Source of the DNA: Erigeron canadensis | Taxonomy: Eukaryota; Streptophyta; Magnoliopsida; Asterales; Asteraceae | DNA length: 64,000 bases | Direction of reading: 5' to 3' | Assembly: GCF_010389155.1 (NCBI RefSeq) | Contig: NC_057761.1 | Coordinates: 47,664,213 to 47,728,212, forward strand | Part shown: piece after piece, positions 13,533-25,910 of the stretch | How the letters are laid out: the number at the start of each line of letters is the position of its first letter | Position numbering within the stretch: the stretch's first letter is position 1 | The notes under the pieces: model-generated | What the model saw: the letters and a program-made list of their open reading frames with translations, nothing else | Databases searched by the model: none | Told to the model about the DNA's origin: nothing | Translations under genes and position numbers: made by a program

Positions 13533-13550
13533 GAGAGAGAGAGAGAGAGA
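13533..13550. repeat. GA/CT microsatellite in the DUF936 5' leader
   Basis: Nine GA repeats on the plus strand read as a CT tract about 35-52 bases upstream of the DUF936 ATG. CT-rich leaders are common near plant transcription starts, so this probably lies in the 5' UTR. No TATA box is clear upstream. Confidence 0.6.
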
Positions 13551-13860
13551 TAAAAAAAATTATTATAGAAGACGAGTAGGGAATTATTTGTTTGGTTGGA
13601 TTTGGGGGTTTTTAATTTAGATAAGGAGCCGTTATAAAAGAAGAAGAAGAAGATCTGTGAAATTTGAAATTTGGGGATTTTCTTTCTTCTTTTTTTTTTT
13701 TGGATTTTGGGCGCTGTGAGTCACAATTTGAAATTTGGGTGTATCAAGGAAGGGAAATAGCTGTAAAATAAGTGCCCTTCAATTTTGGTTTTTATTTTAT
13801 TTTCTATTTTTTATTTTCATGTATAATTTTTTTGTATATTTACTTCCAATATCTCCGGTT

Positions 13861-14543
13861 AGGGGTGAGCAAAAACCAAACCGAAAACCAAAAAAACCAT
13901 AAAAACTGAAAAAACCGAAAATTGAAAAAAACAAAAACCATTGGTTTTGGTTTTCTAAAAACCGAAAGTTGTGGTTCGGTTTTGGTTTCTATTAAAAAAC
14001 CGAACCGAACCAAAAATATATATTTTTACTTTATTTTATATTTATAAAATTTTATTATTAATTTTTGATAAATATGTTATTATATTTGCATTTTTAGGTG
14101 TATATAATAATATCATTTATATGTTTTAAGTGAAAATACACAACAAAATTAATTTGTTTTAATAATTGTATAATTAAACCACGCGTAAAAGATATAAATA
14201 GTTATATATAAAATTTGTTTGAAGTTTGTACAACTTACTTTTATGGATTTGGTTCATTGTTGTAGTGTTATTGTTACTAATATTGTTTTAAAAACTTATT
14301 GAAATTAATTAAAGTGTAATTATAGGGTATAAAATTATAAACTTTTGAATCTCAATTTGACCCAAACCACAAGTGGTTAAAAACCGACTAAAACCAAAAA
14401 AACGAACCGAAATAGACCCAAAACGAAAAAATCAAAACCGAAAAAACCGAAACCCAATGGTTTTAGTTTTCAAAAACCGAATTATAACAGTTTGGTTTCG
14501 GTTTTAGTCAAAAACCGAACCAAACCGAATCGTACTCACCCCT
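13861..14543. mobile_element. MULE-like MITE with 10-base target duplication
   Basis: The element begins AGGGGTGAGC and ends ACTCACCCCT, and both ends run into GGTTTTGG/CCAAAACC-rich inverted arms. It is flanked on both sides by ATCTCCGGTT (13851-13860 and 14544-14553). The 683-base length, lack of coding capacity and a 9-10 base duplication point to a Mutator-type non-autonomous element. The superfamily rests on duplication length, so hAT (8 base) is not fully excluded. It lies between the divergent DUF936 and RLCK promoters. Confidence 0.85.
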
Positions 14544-15242
14544 ATCTCCGGTTGTTTAAAATAAAAGTTCAATACAATTTTAAAAGTAATTGATTTAATG
14601 GGTGCAATATAAAAGTAATTAATTTTATTAACGGTATTATATGTATATCAGGGAGAGATATTTAAATTAGTTAATAAAAAAAAGAGTAATTTAGGTATTT
14701 CAAATGCTGAAAGTTAAGAGATCCCTCTATTTCGATTTAAATGTCCAAGTTTGACTGTCCAAGTCTTTTTGTCGCAACTTTGACCATTAATATTATTGTT
14801 TGTGTTTTACAATACTTGGTACAAGTTATATCAATGTAAAATACATTTAAAACTCAGTACATTCATATATTTTACATCAAATGTTACATAACACAAAGTA
14901 AAATTTTAGATGGTCAAAATTAAACAAGAAAGACCTAAAATGTCAAACTATGACATTTAAATTGGGACGGATGAGTAAGAAAATAGTGATTTGCTTTATA
15001 AGAGGTATATATATACTATTAAATAATATTAATATACAATATTTATCCTTTATTCCAAAAATAATTATATTTTTCTCTTTACATCAATAACTAACATTCG
15101 TCACTGACACCTGGCACCACCACCACTACTTGTTACTATCGTCATTACCATCACCACCTCTGCGTCATACAAACCTACGAGAATTCGTCTAGTTACAAAA
15201 TTATGAATCTTTTAACATTCACTTCCCCCTAATAACATCTAG

Positions 15243-15597
15243 GGGGTGTTTGGTACAATAGTTGGGAAAAGGTAAAAAAGGAATGAGAGAGACTTCTCAT
15301 GTTTGGTTGCAATGAAGAATGAGAAAAAGAATCAAGAAGTGGAAATCAATTTTATTCCCCCCATTCTCCATAAATTGTAGAGAATGGATGGGAATGAAAT
15401 TTATTTTTTTTTGTTTTAATGATGTTATATGTATTAAACTTAATTATTATTTAAATTTTTGTATTTTTTATATATTCATTCTCTGTTTGTACCAAACAAC
15501 GGAATTTATTATCTTTCTAAATACTTATTATTTTTCCCACTATATTCATTTTCTATTACATATCCATTCTTTTTTATTCACTCATACCAAACACCCC
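15243..15597. mobile_element. MITE with 13-base perfect terminal inverted repeats
   Basis: Left end GGGGTGTTTGGTA and right end TACCAAACACCCC are exact inverted repeats. The inside is AT-rich with diverged internal inverted copies of GAATGAGA/TTCATTCT. There is no coding potential. The GTTTGG ends resemble PIF/Harbinger and hAT MITEs; a target duplication is not clear. A second, diverged copy lies at 26886-27280. Confidence 0.75.
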
Positions 15598-15687
15598 ATA
15601 TAGTACTAGTAAGCAATCAACATAAATAATCTAAAGAAAATATTTATTCTTATTTTTTTTTATCATATCAGTATGGGATACAAAACT

Positions 15688-15942
15688 AGGGATGAGAAAA
15701 AAAACCCGAAACTCGTGACCAGCCACGCCCGAAGGGTTAACGGGTCGGGTCACGGGTCAAGCTTTTGTTGTATTTTCGAGTCACGGGTTGCGCGGGTCGA
15801 GCCGGGTCAAGCTAAAAACTGAAAAAAGGTGAAGAAAACTCGTGACCCGCCCGAACCTGACCCGAACCGAACCATCACGAGTCGGGTCATGGTTCCGATT
15901 TTCATGCACTAGCGGGTCACGGGCCGGGCCGGGCCATTTGCA
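15688..15942. mobile_element. Truncated copy of the GGGTCACGGGTC MITE family
   Basis: About 255 bases align throughout with the complete element at 60336-60590, sharing CGAAGGG-TAACG, GGGTTGCGC-GGTC and CATTTGC blocks. The left end AGGGATGAG is present. The right end stops at CCATTTGC without the CCCATCCCT terminus, so it is truncated. It lies about 1.0 kb upstream of the RLCK start codon. Confidence 0.75.
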
Positions 15943-16467
15943 AGAGAACCATTCAAAACACATAACATCACTTTTTCCTATTTTTTATGTAATATATCAT
16001 ATGTTTTTAACTATGTTTTATTTTAAAACAATTCGATGTAAAATCCCACATAAGCAAACAGGGTTATTGTGTCATGTGCTTTAATGCAAGTATATGAATT
16101 TTTTGCTAAAGTTATTTGATCTTATACAAAATTACAAACAAGTAAACAACGTTGTATACTAACAAAGCATGGTAAAAATAACTTAACTGTGAACCCATTT
16201 TTTGCAACAACTGGGTAGAACAGAATAACAAACCAATTTTGATTCGTTGGGTACAGTCTAACTTCGGTTTAATCATTTTGTTCATGTTTTTTTTTTACTT
16301 AATAATTAAAAAAAAAAGTTTTGTTAATGACAGCCCTTAGAATTGTCAATAAAAAATAAAAATTAATTGGGTTTATGGCTACCAAAATTACGATGTTGCG
16401 CCATCACAAAAATAGAAAATTGACAAATAATTGATGGACCAAATATGTAATTCAATATAAAAGAAAG

Positions 16468-16568
16468 ATGGGAGGAGGGAGAAGGTTAACCATGGCTACC
16501 ATTATTTTCCCATGTTTCTGTCCATCATCAGATGAAGGATTCTGGTTCTTGCATCTCTCACCTCAACG
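16468..16568 (+). other. Possible 5' leader exon of the RLCK gene, with an upstream ATG
   Basis: The block starting at ATG 16468 (residues MGGGRRLTMATIIFPCF) is less AT-rich than its surroundings and ends at a possible donor (ACG/GTACTA). An acceptor (TTGTCAG) lies eight bases before the RLCK ATG at 16972. If spliced, the upstream frame would run into the main coding region in another frame and stop at a TAG about 42 bases past the main ATG, making an overlapping upstream ORF. No transcript data are available, so this is inference. Confidence 0.3.
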
Positions 16569-16971
16569 GTACTATTTTTTATTTCTATCCTTTTCACAAT
16601 CCTTGATTTTCTGTTTTTTTTTTTTTAATCATGCCCTCACAAATGCATATCAAATAAAACATTTATCTTTTCATTTATTTGTTATCTGGTGTTTGTATAA
16701 TTCACATTGTTCACCATTAGCCTTGTTAGATATATCATTTTCTTACCAGTTTATGAATTATGAATTATGTTAGATTTTTTCGACGAAAGAATGTATCGTT
16801 TATTATATTATATATATATGTAATTATTCGTCTGTTATCATGGGAATAATATTGATTTAGTCATCTCTTATGCAACCATGAAGCTTTTGTATGTGTTTAT
16901 TTTGTAAATGTACTAGTTTTATATATGATGTTTTGTTGAATTTTTTTTTATGTTAATATTGTCAGTAATAC

Positions 16972-17592
16972 ATGGCTAAGGACGAAACGAAGGAAGGGGT
17001 TATATTTGCAGTAGAAAATAACAGAATTCTTTTCTCCAATTCTTCGGTTTCTGTTTCTACTGAAGGTAGAAAATGTCAACCATTACTGCAAAAAGAAACT
17101 TAATTTCTGGCATTTTATGATTTACCGTAAGTTGGAATGTTGTTAACTGCACTGTCATGAGTATTATCATTCATTGTTAGTTTCTGTTATTTGTTCATCT
17201 ATATTGAATTACATTTTTCGTGTGTTAAGAGAAAATTGTGCAATTAATAGCTCCCCTAGAAATAAAAGTCAGAATATGTATACGTTTATCTAAATTCTGA
17301 AGTCTGCAGAGATATGTGTTTGAGACTACCCAAACACTTTCCGTAATTTGCAATAACAGTTATAGTTGCTGATCTATTTCCTGCATGAACTGTTTTCTGA
17401 TTTAAACCATCATTAACTACCCTTGTGCACAATTTATGAAGCCCGTTGTATCCTATCCTTTCTTTTCGTAATCAAATTTTCACTTTGAGCGTCAGAGGTC
17501 GCAATTCTTAAAATCTCTCAGGTGTATTTTAAAGGCATATCCTAAACTTTTTTCTTCAACAGTTAGATATAACTTTGTTGAATAGTACCCCC

Positions 17593-17623
<31 letters not shown>

Positions 17624-20600
17624 AACCCATTTCGACCGTCACCTAAAATTACTTATTTTAATGGTTTTCGTAAGCCAAGCTTGCCTGCCCACTTTGAAGA
17701 ATACATGGGTCAACAGGCAGGCAAGACAGAGTGGTTTGTCACTACTGACTCTGCGAAACCTAATTCCTGCCTTTAGGTGTAGGTAGCTTGTTTCCAAGTC
17801 CTTATATATATGATGGTTGTGTCATGATCCGAAGGAGCCTTAAGTACATGAATAATGGTTCAAGTCAAGGCTCCCTCCAACCTGTTTGGTCCAGCCTTGA
17901 TTTCCATGATTTTTGTAAAAGTTGTGCCACTGACAGTCATTATCATCTGCTATCCAACAGAATCATTTTGCCACATCTACCCTTACTCCTTTACAATTTG
18001 CATGTACTTGCCATTTTCTTTCATAATCTTGAGTTATCCTTCTGTGACTAAATTTTTCTATAACATTAATTGCTAAAACTTTAGCTTTGTAGATAAAGAT
18101 GACGATGCTTTGGACGAGTCGCCACTAAAGAATGTCGAGGAAAGTAGAAGTAAATCTGAACCAGCATCACCCAAGGACTATGAAACTGCAGGCTCATCTT
18201 CTTCGAGATCCGGGGTTTCAGATTTAGAAGCTCAAGATGATCCAAAAACTCATCCAAAACAATCTCATGGGTTTTTACGAAATTTAAAAAAGGCACCAAC
18301 AGTAAGCTTGCACACATTTAATCCTGGCCTGCCTAGCATACCTTCTTTAAAGAAACTGACAAAGAAGAAGAGTCGGAAACTCATGCAGAGCATTTCAGAA
18401 TATCCTTCCCGATTAGATGCTGACTTTTATTGTTTTGAGGCCTCATGGAAAAATTACTCACTTGCAGAACTCAAACATGCCACTGACAACTTCAGTCATA
18501 GTATGTTTATCTCTCCCACGCTTATTATTATTTCAACTTTCAAGCTATGTTATTCTTAGCACTGACTCTTTAATTTGTTAACTTGCCTTTTCTTGCCATC
18601 AATGTTTCTGAGAAACATATGCTCTTGTGGAACTTGTTTCTGCGCCCTTCAAGTTCATATATAGTAAAAGTGGCAATATGGGTGGGTTGGGCTGTTCGAA
18701 TAACGGGTCCAAACTGATTCGGATCATATGGATACTTTTGGTACTTCCGAAACATGTCTGATTTTGCTTGATCTGAGATACTATATGTAAAAAATACTAG
18801 TTTAGTATGATAATGTTTAAGTTATAACCAATATTTTTGGGCAAATTTTTATGCTTTAAAATTACAATTTGGGCAACTTTTGACCCATCAGACTTTTACT
18901 TCTATTCAATGCATTTTTTGATCAAGTAATTTTGAATTACAAATTTCTTATCATAAACATTTTACGAAGAAAGTGATGCAGATCCTTTCAAAAAAAGAGA
19001 AACTGAAGCAGATGTCTGAAATTATGTGTACAGAACTGGTTACTTTGTTTTACTAACAGATACATATCCTGCTATTTGCTCGGCAATAGATTATTTTTCC
19101 TGTAATCAACTGATTAGTTCGTTATTAAAAGAAAGTCCCTTTTACTAATTACCTATAAAGCTATGAAGATTAATATCGTTTCAAATTAACTATTTGTTAT
19201 ACTTGTGCACTCGTCTATTGCATTGCGATGAAACATGGTTATCTATATAAAACTCACTATGCAATATGCCCTATAATATTTACATGCATGAAAATAAAAT
19301 CTTAGAGTTAACATTGTTTCTGCACTTTGTATGATATCGTGAAGAAAACTTGATTGGAGAAGGAGGTTATTCTGAAGTTTACAAGGGTCATTTGCAAGAT
19401 GGACAAATTATAGCAGTAAAACGACTGATCAGAGGTACACCTGAAGAGATGACTTCTGATTTTTTATCTGAACTTGGAATCCTGGTCCACGTCAATCATC
19501 CAAACATTTCTAATGTTATTGGCTATGGAGTTGAGGGCGGCATGCACCTTGTTCTTCCTCTATCTCATCATGGGAGCTTAGCTTCTCTTCTTTCGGGTTA
19601 GTTCATAATTACATTTTTCATTATAACTAGAGGCAGGAAATTGGGTGGGTCGGTTAGCGGGTATATGTGTATATTCTGGTAACAGTTGAAACGAGCCAAA
19701 ACACATTTTCTCCAAATCTTTAACGAACAATTAGTGCAGATATGGTTAAAATAATTCTATTGTTTCAATAGCATTCTAACTTGTCCAGCTCATTTGACCC
19801 GTCTAATATTTTAGCTAACATGTTTGGCATGTTAGAAATAAAACATAGCCTGAGTCGACACTGTCATAAGTATATTCTGCAAATCTTGCCACATATTACA
19901 TCTGTTCTAGCTTGATCTTTATAATAATAAATTCTTGATTAAAATACTATCTGAAATTATTCAACACTGTTTACCTATCTCAGGTCAGAAGGAGAAACTT
20001 AATTGGACAATCAGATATAACATTGCATTGGACACTGCATCAGGCCTCTCCTATCTTCATGAGGGTTGTCAACGGAGAATTATTCATAGAGATATCAAGG
20101 CAGCTAATATTTTGCTTTCAGAGGATTTTGAACCTCAGGTAATCCTATGACTTGAAACTTTCTTTTTATTTATCATTATGTCTAGATGATCTTTAACTTT
20201 TGGTATAACCATAGATATCTGATTTTGGGCTGGCAAAGTGGCTTCCAGATCAGTGGATACACCTCACTGTATCACAGTTTGAAGGGACATTTGGGTATGA
20301 AAGCAAAGGACCATTTTTGTTTTTGACGCTTATAGTGCATCTTTTCCGGATGGTATTTATTTTGCTTTTTTTAACTTCTATCTTCGTTATTAAACTACAG
20401 TTACCTTGCTCCTGAGGTTTTCACAGATGGCTTGGTTGATGAGAAAACTGATGTGTATGCTTATGGAGTCCTTTTGTTAGAAGTCATCACGGGACGTCCT
20501 GCTTTGGATGATGCGCAGCAGAGTCTGGTTATGTGGGTATGTATCATCTTCATACAGATGCAAACCAGAAACTAATTATGGGTATGTGATTTCTCCTTGA

Positions 20601-21050
20601 CCAACCACAAACTAATGTATCTAATGATCGGCAGGCTAAACCTTTGATCAATGCGAAAAATGCTGAAAAACTTCTTGATCCTCATCTTGGCGGTGTCTGT
20701 GACATGGATCAGCTCAATGACTTGATATGGGTTGCTTCTCAATGCATCAATCATTGTCCAACCGAACGTCCAAAAATGAGCAAGGTGACATCTATTTACT
20801 ATACTAGTATCCCATTAACTTCCGTTGCTTTATTACTTGTGTACCGTACGTTTATAATCTTGAACTTCAAAATTTAACCATGTTGCATATTGTAACACAG
20901 GTCTACAGGATTCTAAGCGGTGATGAAGGTATTCCTGATAATGGTAAAAAGTTCATAAAGCGTGCCGCCTTCAGAAGAAGGAAGTCTACTGGGGGAATAG
21001 ATGAAGAACATCAAGACGATCCACCAAAGAAAACTGAAATGGAGTTGTAG
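16972..21050 (+). CDS. Receptor-like cytoplasmic kinase, RLCK-VI class (ROP-binding kinase-like)
   Basis: Eight exons join in frame: 16972-17065, 18093-18500, 19345-19596, 19984-20138, 20215-20294, 20401-20536, 20635-20784, 20901-21050, for 474 residues. The N-terminal 150 residues are Ser-rich and basic ([16 protein letters not shown]), with no signal peptide or membrane segment. The kinase domain has the glycine loop [12 protein letters not shown] from 171, lysine K193 in IAVKRL, catalytic [10 protein letters not shown] (286-295), SDFGLAK (DFG at 306-308), GTFGYLAPE and [16 protein letters not shown]. All key residues for activity are present. The family knowledge is that RLCK-VI_A kinases such as RBK1/RBK2 bind active ROP GTPases and act in growth and immunity signalling. 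The start is supported by exon 1 joining exon 2 in phase at GAA-G/AT; the leader probably has its own intron. Class assignment is good, orthologue uncertain. Confidence 0.9.
17588..17624. repeat. Poly-C tract of 22 joined to a CA repeat
   Basis: Twenty-two consecutive C residues (17588-17609) run directly into about seven CA units, inside intron 1 of the RLCK gene. Such long C tracts are rare in AT-rich plant DNA. The length is also the kind of place where assembly errors arise. Confidence 0.95.
18865..19262. repeat. Partner copy of the duplicated segment, in RLCK intron 2
   Basis: This part of the 844-base intron 2 aligns with 9592-9965 over its whole length with scattered substitutions and short indels. 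It ends about 80 bases before the next exon. Just upstream (18668-18730) is a GTGGCAATATGGGTGGG stretch like the ends of other small elements in the window, so the block may be part of a larger decayed insertion. Confidence 0.8.
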
Positions 21051-22157
21051 AGTATATGTTGGTTGTTGAGTTCTAGAGAGATTTCCAAGGGTCAACTTGT
21101 AAAAAAAAACTTATTCTTAATGTTAGTTTTTAAAAGAACTACTTGCTCTATTGTACAAATATAGCAATGGACCATGACCAATCAATATGTGGTTTCAGAT
21201 CTTTTGTACCTTGTTCAGTTGACCTTTTGACATTCTGTTGGTTCTCATCCTCCCCAAAAAAGAGTATTGTATTAAATCTTCATAGCAGATTGGTTGCAAG
21301 TATGTAAGAGAAGTTCTTACAGATGTTGGAGGTGATCGGACATGCATTTTGAAAGTGATTCCGATTTGGGACTGTTTGATTGAGACTTGATGGCTCCATT
21401 AAGTCAATTAGGGATGTTTGGCTATAACTTAATAAGCAAACGTCAACTTTTTTATCGTTAGTCAATACAAGAAGTTAACCTTTATTACCAGCCATCCCTC
21501 ACGGCACACCAACTTTTGTACTATTGTCAGCACTTGTCTTGAGTATGTTGGTGGAATTCTCTTGTCTGGCTCTACTACTCTGCTTTTGGATAGCAGTACT
21601 GATCAAAATAGCCACAATACAACTGCTTGGCTTGCACATTTGAGGCTGATGTACTCACTATTCAGACATGAGTTTGAATACTCTGAAAGAAATGCTTTTA
21701 AGCCCATCAAGTCAGCGGCTCATATAATCACTGAACAGCCATGTGAGCTGCATGAGTTCCTTTAATCCATTCTAAACACTCAATTGAGCCACCCTATTTA
21801 AAAAGCGAGTTAATTTCCATACGGGCCTGGTTAAGTAATGAGATAGTTATATGTATACACTGCATATTCAAGCAGTAATAAGTTGATTATTACAGCTTTT
21901 GAGTCACTGTAATTAGTATTACATTAAGAAATTTATATTGTCAGAACACTTTCTTCTAACTCATCCTCCGGCAAAAAATAAAAAATAAAGATCAAAACAA
22001 AAAATCATTCCATTGCTGCTTTAATAGTTTAATGGGCTACCAAAGCACTGCATAGTGTATAGCAATGGATACTACAACAATAAGTTTAGTTGCCCCCTAC
22101 AAGTGCTACATTGCGTAGAACATCGAACTGCAAAGTTCATTGTACAAAATTGTGTAC
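21051..22157. other. Intergenic between convergent RLCK and IF-3 genes
   Basis: This holds the 3' ends of two genes that face each other. A run of about 67 codons at 21562-21765 is open but shows no family resemblance and begins with TTG. No repeat structure is obvious. Confidence 0.6.
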
Positions 22158-25100
22158 TTATCGTCGGAAACCAGCACCAGCTTTTCTGTCCCTAATCCCA
22201 TTAGGGTCCATATTCGAATTTTCTCTACTAAAATCTCCCCGTCCACCCCTAGAATCCATAGGTGGTTGTTGAGGGCTCGGTCCTTTCTTGTACCTATTTA
22301 ATTGCTGGGGGCCACCTCCTCTTTGAGAATCATTATTCGGTTTTGGTGCACCAAACATCCCGTAACTTAATGCTGCTACCCCTGGCCCCCGTCTGTTTAA
22401 ATCGGATTCCTGATTGCTAACACGGGTTTGACTTGGACTTTCAGGTTCATTTCTTCTCACAAGATGAGCGAAAGTTGTCCCCGTGGCTGCATACCTGTTT
22501 TGTGGTCCAGGAACCGTAACATTTGATTGTTTAGCAGCATACCTATTTGTTGTTTTTGGTGCAAACTTCACCATTCGTTCATGGTCAATATCATCAGCCG
22601 AATCTGATTCAACTGTACCTACAGGACCAGTATCCTCCTTGGTTGCAGAATCAGATTCATCCAAGCTTTGATCTGGTTCAGGGCTTTGTGCTGAGATATT
22701 ACTATTTGACGGTTCTAGAAGCATCTTTTTGCCCGGTCCCTTCTTCAATGGCCCAAATTTCACATGCCGGACAACAACGTATGCTTGTTTTGCCTCTACT
22801 TTAGGCCCACTCTCCACAATAGAAAATTCTTCAATCTGCAATACACAAGTTCTTAAAGATCGAAGAAAATCAGAGGTAGCTGTTGAGCTATTCCAACGTA
22901 TTTACTAGTAAAGAGCTCAGCTCAGACAAGTCAAATAGATCACACGAGTGGGAAGTTGCCAAAAGTGTATTCTTGTGGACTTGTGGTGCATAAAACCTCC
23001 TAAACTATTTTATTCAAAAAATCAAATTACTAATATAATTCTGATCATAAAACCTCATAATTATCTATTAACTTTTGCACAAAAAGCATCTCTGGTCAAA
23101 CACAACCCCACCCTTTTTTACTTTTATCTCAAATGCAAAGAACCACATGAAATAATGAAATGCACATTATTGTACCAGAGCAAAGAGACGTGATAGCAGT
23201 CCTCCCAAGTCCTGATCTTCAACTTGAACACCCGCTACCATTACTGACATGCACTGTTTAACACAAGAATGTTATCAAATCCAATTTTAGTAATATTTTT
23301 GAATGTGAATACTGGTGGATTAACAATTTAACATTGGACATACCACTTGTTAAGTTTAATTAAAATCAGCCCCTATCAACAATGACAACAGTATATTAGC
23401 TATAAACATACCTTGACCCGGTAACCACGATCAGCTAAACGCTTAACGGTATCTGCTTTTGTTTGCAAATCATGCTTATCCTAGAAAAATAAACATTTTG
23501 TGAATACACATCAACAGACAGCACAAATAAAGGAAGCCAACTACTTATTGAAAACCAAAGATAATAAAACTAAGTTAACAGCCTAAACTTGAAAAATGAT
23601 GGTAGTTTAATGCATGACTTTCTTAAAAGTCTATATTATGATTTAGTTGGTAGACAAGGGCATATCATGTTCTATTAACTCTAGTTCTCTACATTAGCTT
23701 AGTCACTCTTAATTAATGTTAAGTTGATGATATAATGTGATATAATTGCTTATTCTCCATGTTTACACATTTTTGTTATAATTAAAAGCTAACTAGAATA
23801 CTGAATGTTATCAGAGTTCTCTTTAGACTGAAGTCTAATGGTACGCAAAGCTCGGTTAGTAACCTAGTCGGATACTAGTGTTTCAAAAGTTCCCAACATG
23901 CGATAGTACCTTTTGTTCAATATATTCCACCTTTGTACAGGAATCAGCGCTTCTCATTAACTTCAACTAGCACGTTACCCGCGCAATGCGGCAGTGGTGG
24001 TTGTGATGGCGACAGGTGGTGATGGCGGTGACTATTGGTGGTGGTGGTGGTGGTGGTGTTGAGTTGTGTAGGTTGGTATAAACGTAATTGATGTGAAGGT
24101 GGTAGTGGAGATATTTTAAAAATTAAGGGTTCAGAATGTAAATTAGTAAAATAAGGGTTGAGGGCGTAAATTAGTTCATAAAGAGCAAATTGGGTAACTT
24201 TCTATGACTCTTTCCAAAAGAAAGGGTTCATTAAGGGTAATTAGGGCATTTTCAAACTAAGTTTTGTGTAACTATTTCTAAAAATAAGGGGGTGGATAAT
24301 AATCTTTATATAGTAGTAAACATAAAGATATCAAGGAAGATAGAAGTTTGTTTTCAAGTAAAACAACTAGACTACATCTAATATACTTAATTTCATCTGA
24401 CAAACTGAAGCAAGTAAGCTACGCAAGTAAAAATATATGATAAAATCAACATGTCATTTAAATTTAATAGCTTACAAACAATCATAAGGTTAGTTATAAC
24501 TCACAATAACAAGCATAACAAAGGAATTGGTGCAAGTTGTATAAACTAGTTCCATAGAGCAGAATTTAAGGAAGGAACTTACGATTTTGTAAGTAATTCG
24601 AACTTCTTTCAGACCTCCTTTACGTAAAACCAAGTTAGACTGTAAAAATTAGACATATATAAGACAAAAATATAGAAAAATCTTAGTCTCGTATATTTCA
24701 TGTATTAGAACAACCTGACATCTCCTCTTGTAGTAAATTATATATTAGCATACTGTAGAGAATATCAAGAATATAAGCAAAGGAATCCGGCAGAAGAAAC
24801 CAACCTTCTTTTTTGTTTGTTCTTTTTCCCTTACTTGCTTTGCATACATTTCTTTGTTATAATCCATGAGCTTGCAAACAGGTGGATTAGCATCTCCTTG
24901 AACCTGCAACACAAAACATGAAGATATTGTTAATAGTATATCAATATAAGAAGGCTTCATAGCACGTAACGAAATTATGATGCTTCTTAGGACATTAAAG
25001 GAAAATGCTAATGTCATTATCAGAAAGATCTAGGTACTCATTACTCTATAGAGAAAAGTGGTACCTCAACTAAATCAACGTCGAGTCTCTTTGCACGCTG

Positions 25101-25890
25101 CAATGCTTCATGCTTTGACACTACACCATGCCCTGCAATTTTTGGTTTTTGCATTATGGTTAAAGATTATAAAGGGAATTAAATGGTCTAAAGTAAATAA
25201 AAATATACATGACAAAATAAGTTGGAAAGATTACCAAAATATATATGAATTAGCAAACAAACCTTCATCGGTCACGAGTCTTACATACTGAGCAGATATT
25301 TCCTCATTCATTCGTGGACGCTTATCCTTGTCGTCATACTTCGGCTTAACCTAGAAACCCATTTCAAAACATATTGCCAAATCAACACACAACCACAACC
25401 ACAAAACAAAAACAGGTTGATTCAAAGACTTTCACTTGATTCATAAATACTAGAACCATAACTATAATACATAATAGCATTCCCCAACATAAAATTTACA
25501 ATACCCCTTGTTAAAATACATCCACACACTACTTATTCACACATTTGTGCTGAAACAGGATGATGGATTACCTCGAATACCACTAGGCCAAAGGCCCTTC
25601 AGCAAACATAAACAAGTTCAACCCATATACCTATGCTTGCAACACTCTTACAAACACATAAATGTCATAACAACTACGTTTACCTGAACCGCCGGTGCCG
25701 CATAAAATCGCACATTGTAATCAAGCTCCACACGGGGGTTGTAAAAATTCAAACTTTGACCATTCAAAACACCAATTTTACCTTCGCGAATAACCGAAGA
25801 AGACCTATATATCTGAAAATAGCATCTTGTAAACTGTTTCGATAAAGCCCTTAGTTGTGCTTGCTTCGTTCTAAGCCCAAACAACACCAT
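22158..25890 (-). CDS. Organellar translation initiation factor IF-3 (IF3-1, mitochondrial-like)
   Basis: Eight exons on the minus strand join in frame: 25890-25684, 25350-25263, 25132-25065, 24903-24805, 24639-24583, 23480-23412, 23253-23176, 22835-22158, for 447 residues. Residues 1-69 are rich in Arg, Ser and hydrophobics with few acids, fitting a mitochondrial transit peptide. The IF-3 N-domain follows (RMNEEISAQYVRLV, DVDLVEVQGDANPPVCKLMD, then basic KEQTKKK linker), then the C-domain (LKEVRITYKIDKHDLQTKAD, AYVVVRHVKFGPLKKGPGKK). IF-3 binds the small ribosomal subunit and checks start-codon pairing. The last 195 residues are a plant-type disordered tail with two NRYAA motifs and a Gly/Arg-rich end. 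Arabidopsis At1g34360 is the likely counterpart; targeting is inferred from composition. Confidence 0.93.
23967..24315 (-). mobile_element. Small Helitron-type element (copy A), in IF-3 intron 5
   Basis: On the minus strand this ends with a GC hairpin (CCGCATTGCGCGGG), nine spacer bases, then CTAG followed by T, the standard Helitron 3' end. The interior (GGTGGTGATGGCGG, then AAGGGTAATTAGGGC) aligns with copy B at 31833-32173. The 5' end near 24315 is degenerate (no clean TC). It lies in the intron between IF-3 exons at 24583 and 23480 and does not affect the exons. Confidence 0.7.
25567..25610 (-). repeat. SINE fragment with tRNA-like A box
   Basis: On the minus strand GGGCCTTTGGCCTAGTGGTATTC resembles the 5' part of a tRNA-derived SINE, with an A box in TGGCCTAGTGG. 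A matching box is in the fuller copy at 41858-41975. No B box is clear, so it is a fragment. It lies in the first IF-3 coding intron. Confidence 0.4.
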
Positions 25891-25910
25891 TTTTCTTCTT
25901 CTTCTTCTTC

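Noticed and set aside
21562..21765. 67-codon frame downstream of the RLCK gene
   Set aside because: Starts with TTG, no family, and probably lies beyond the 3' UTR.
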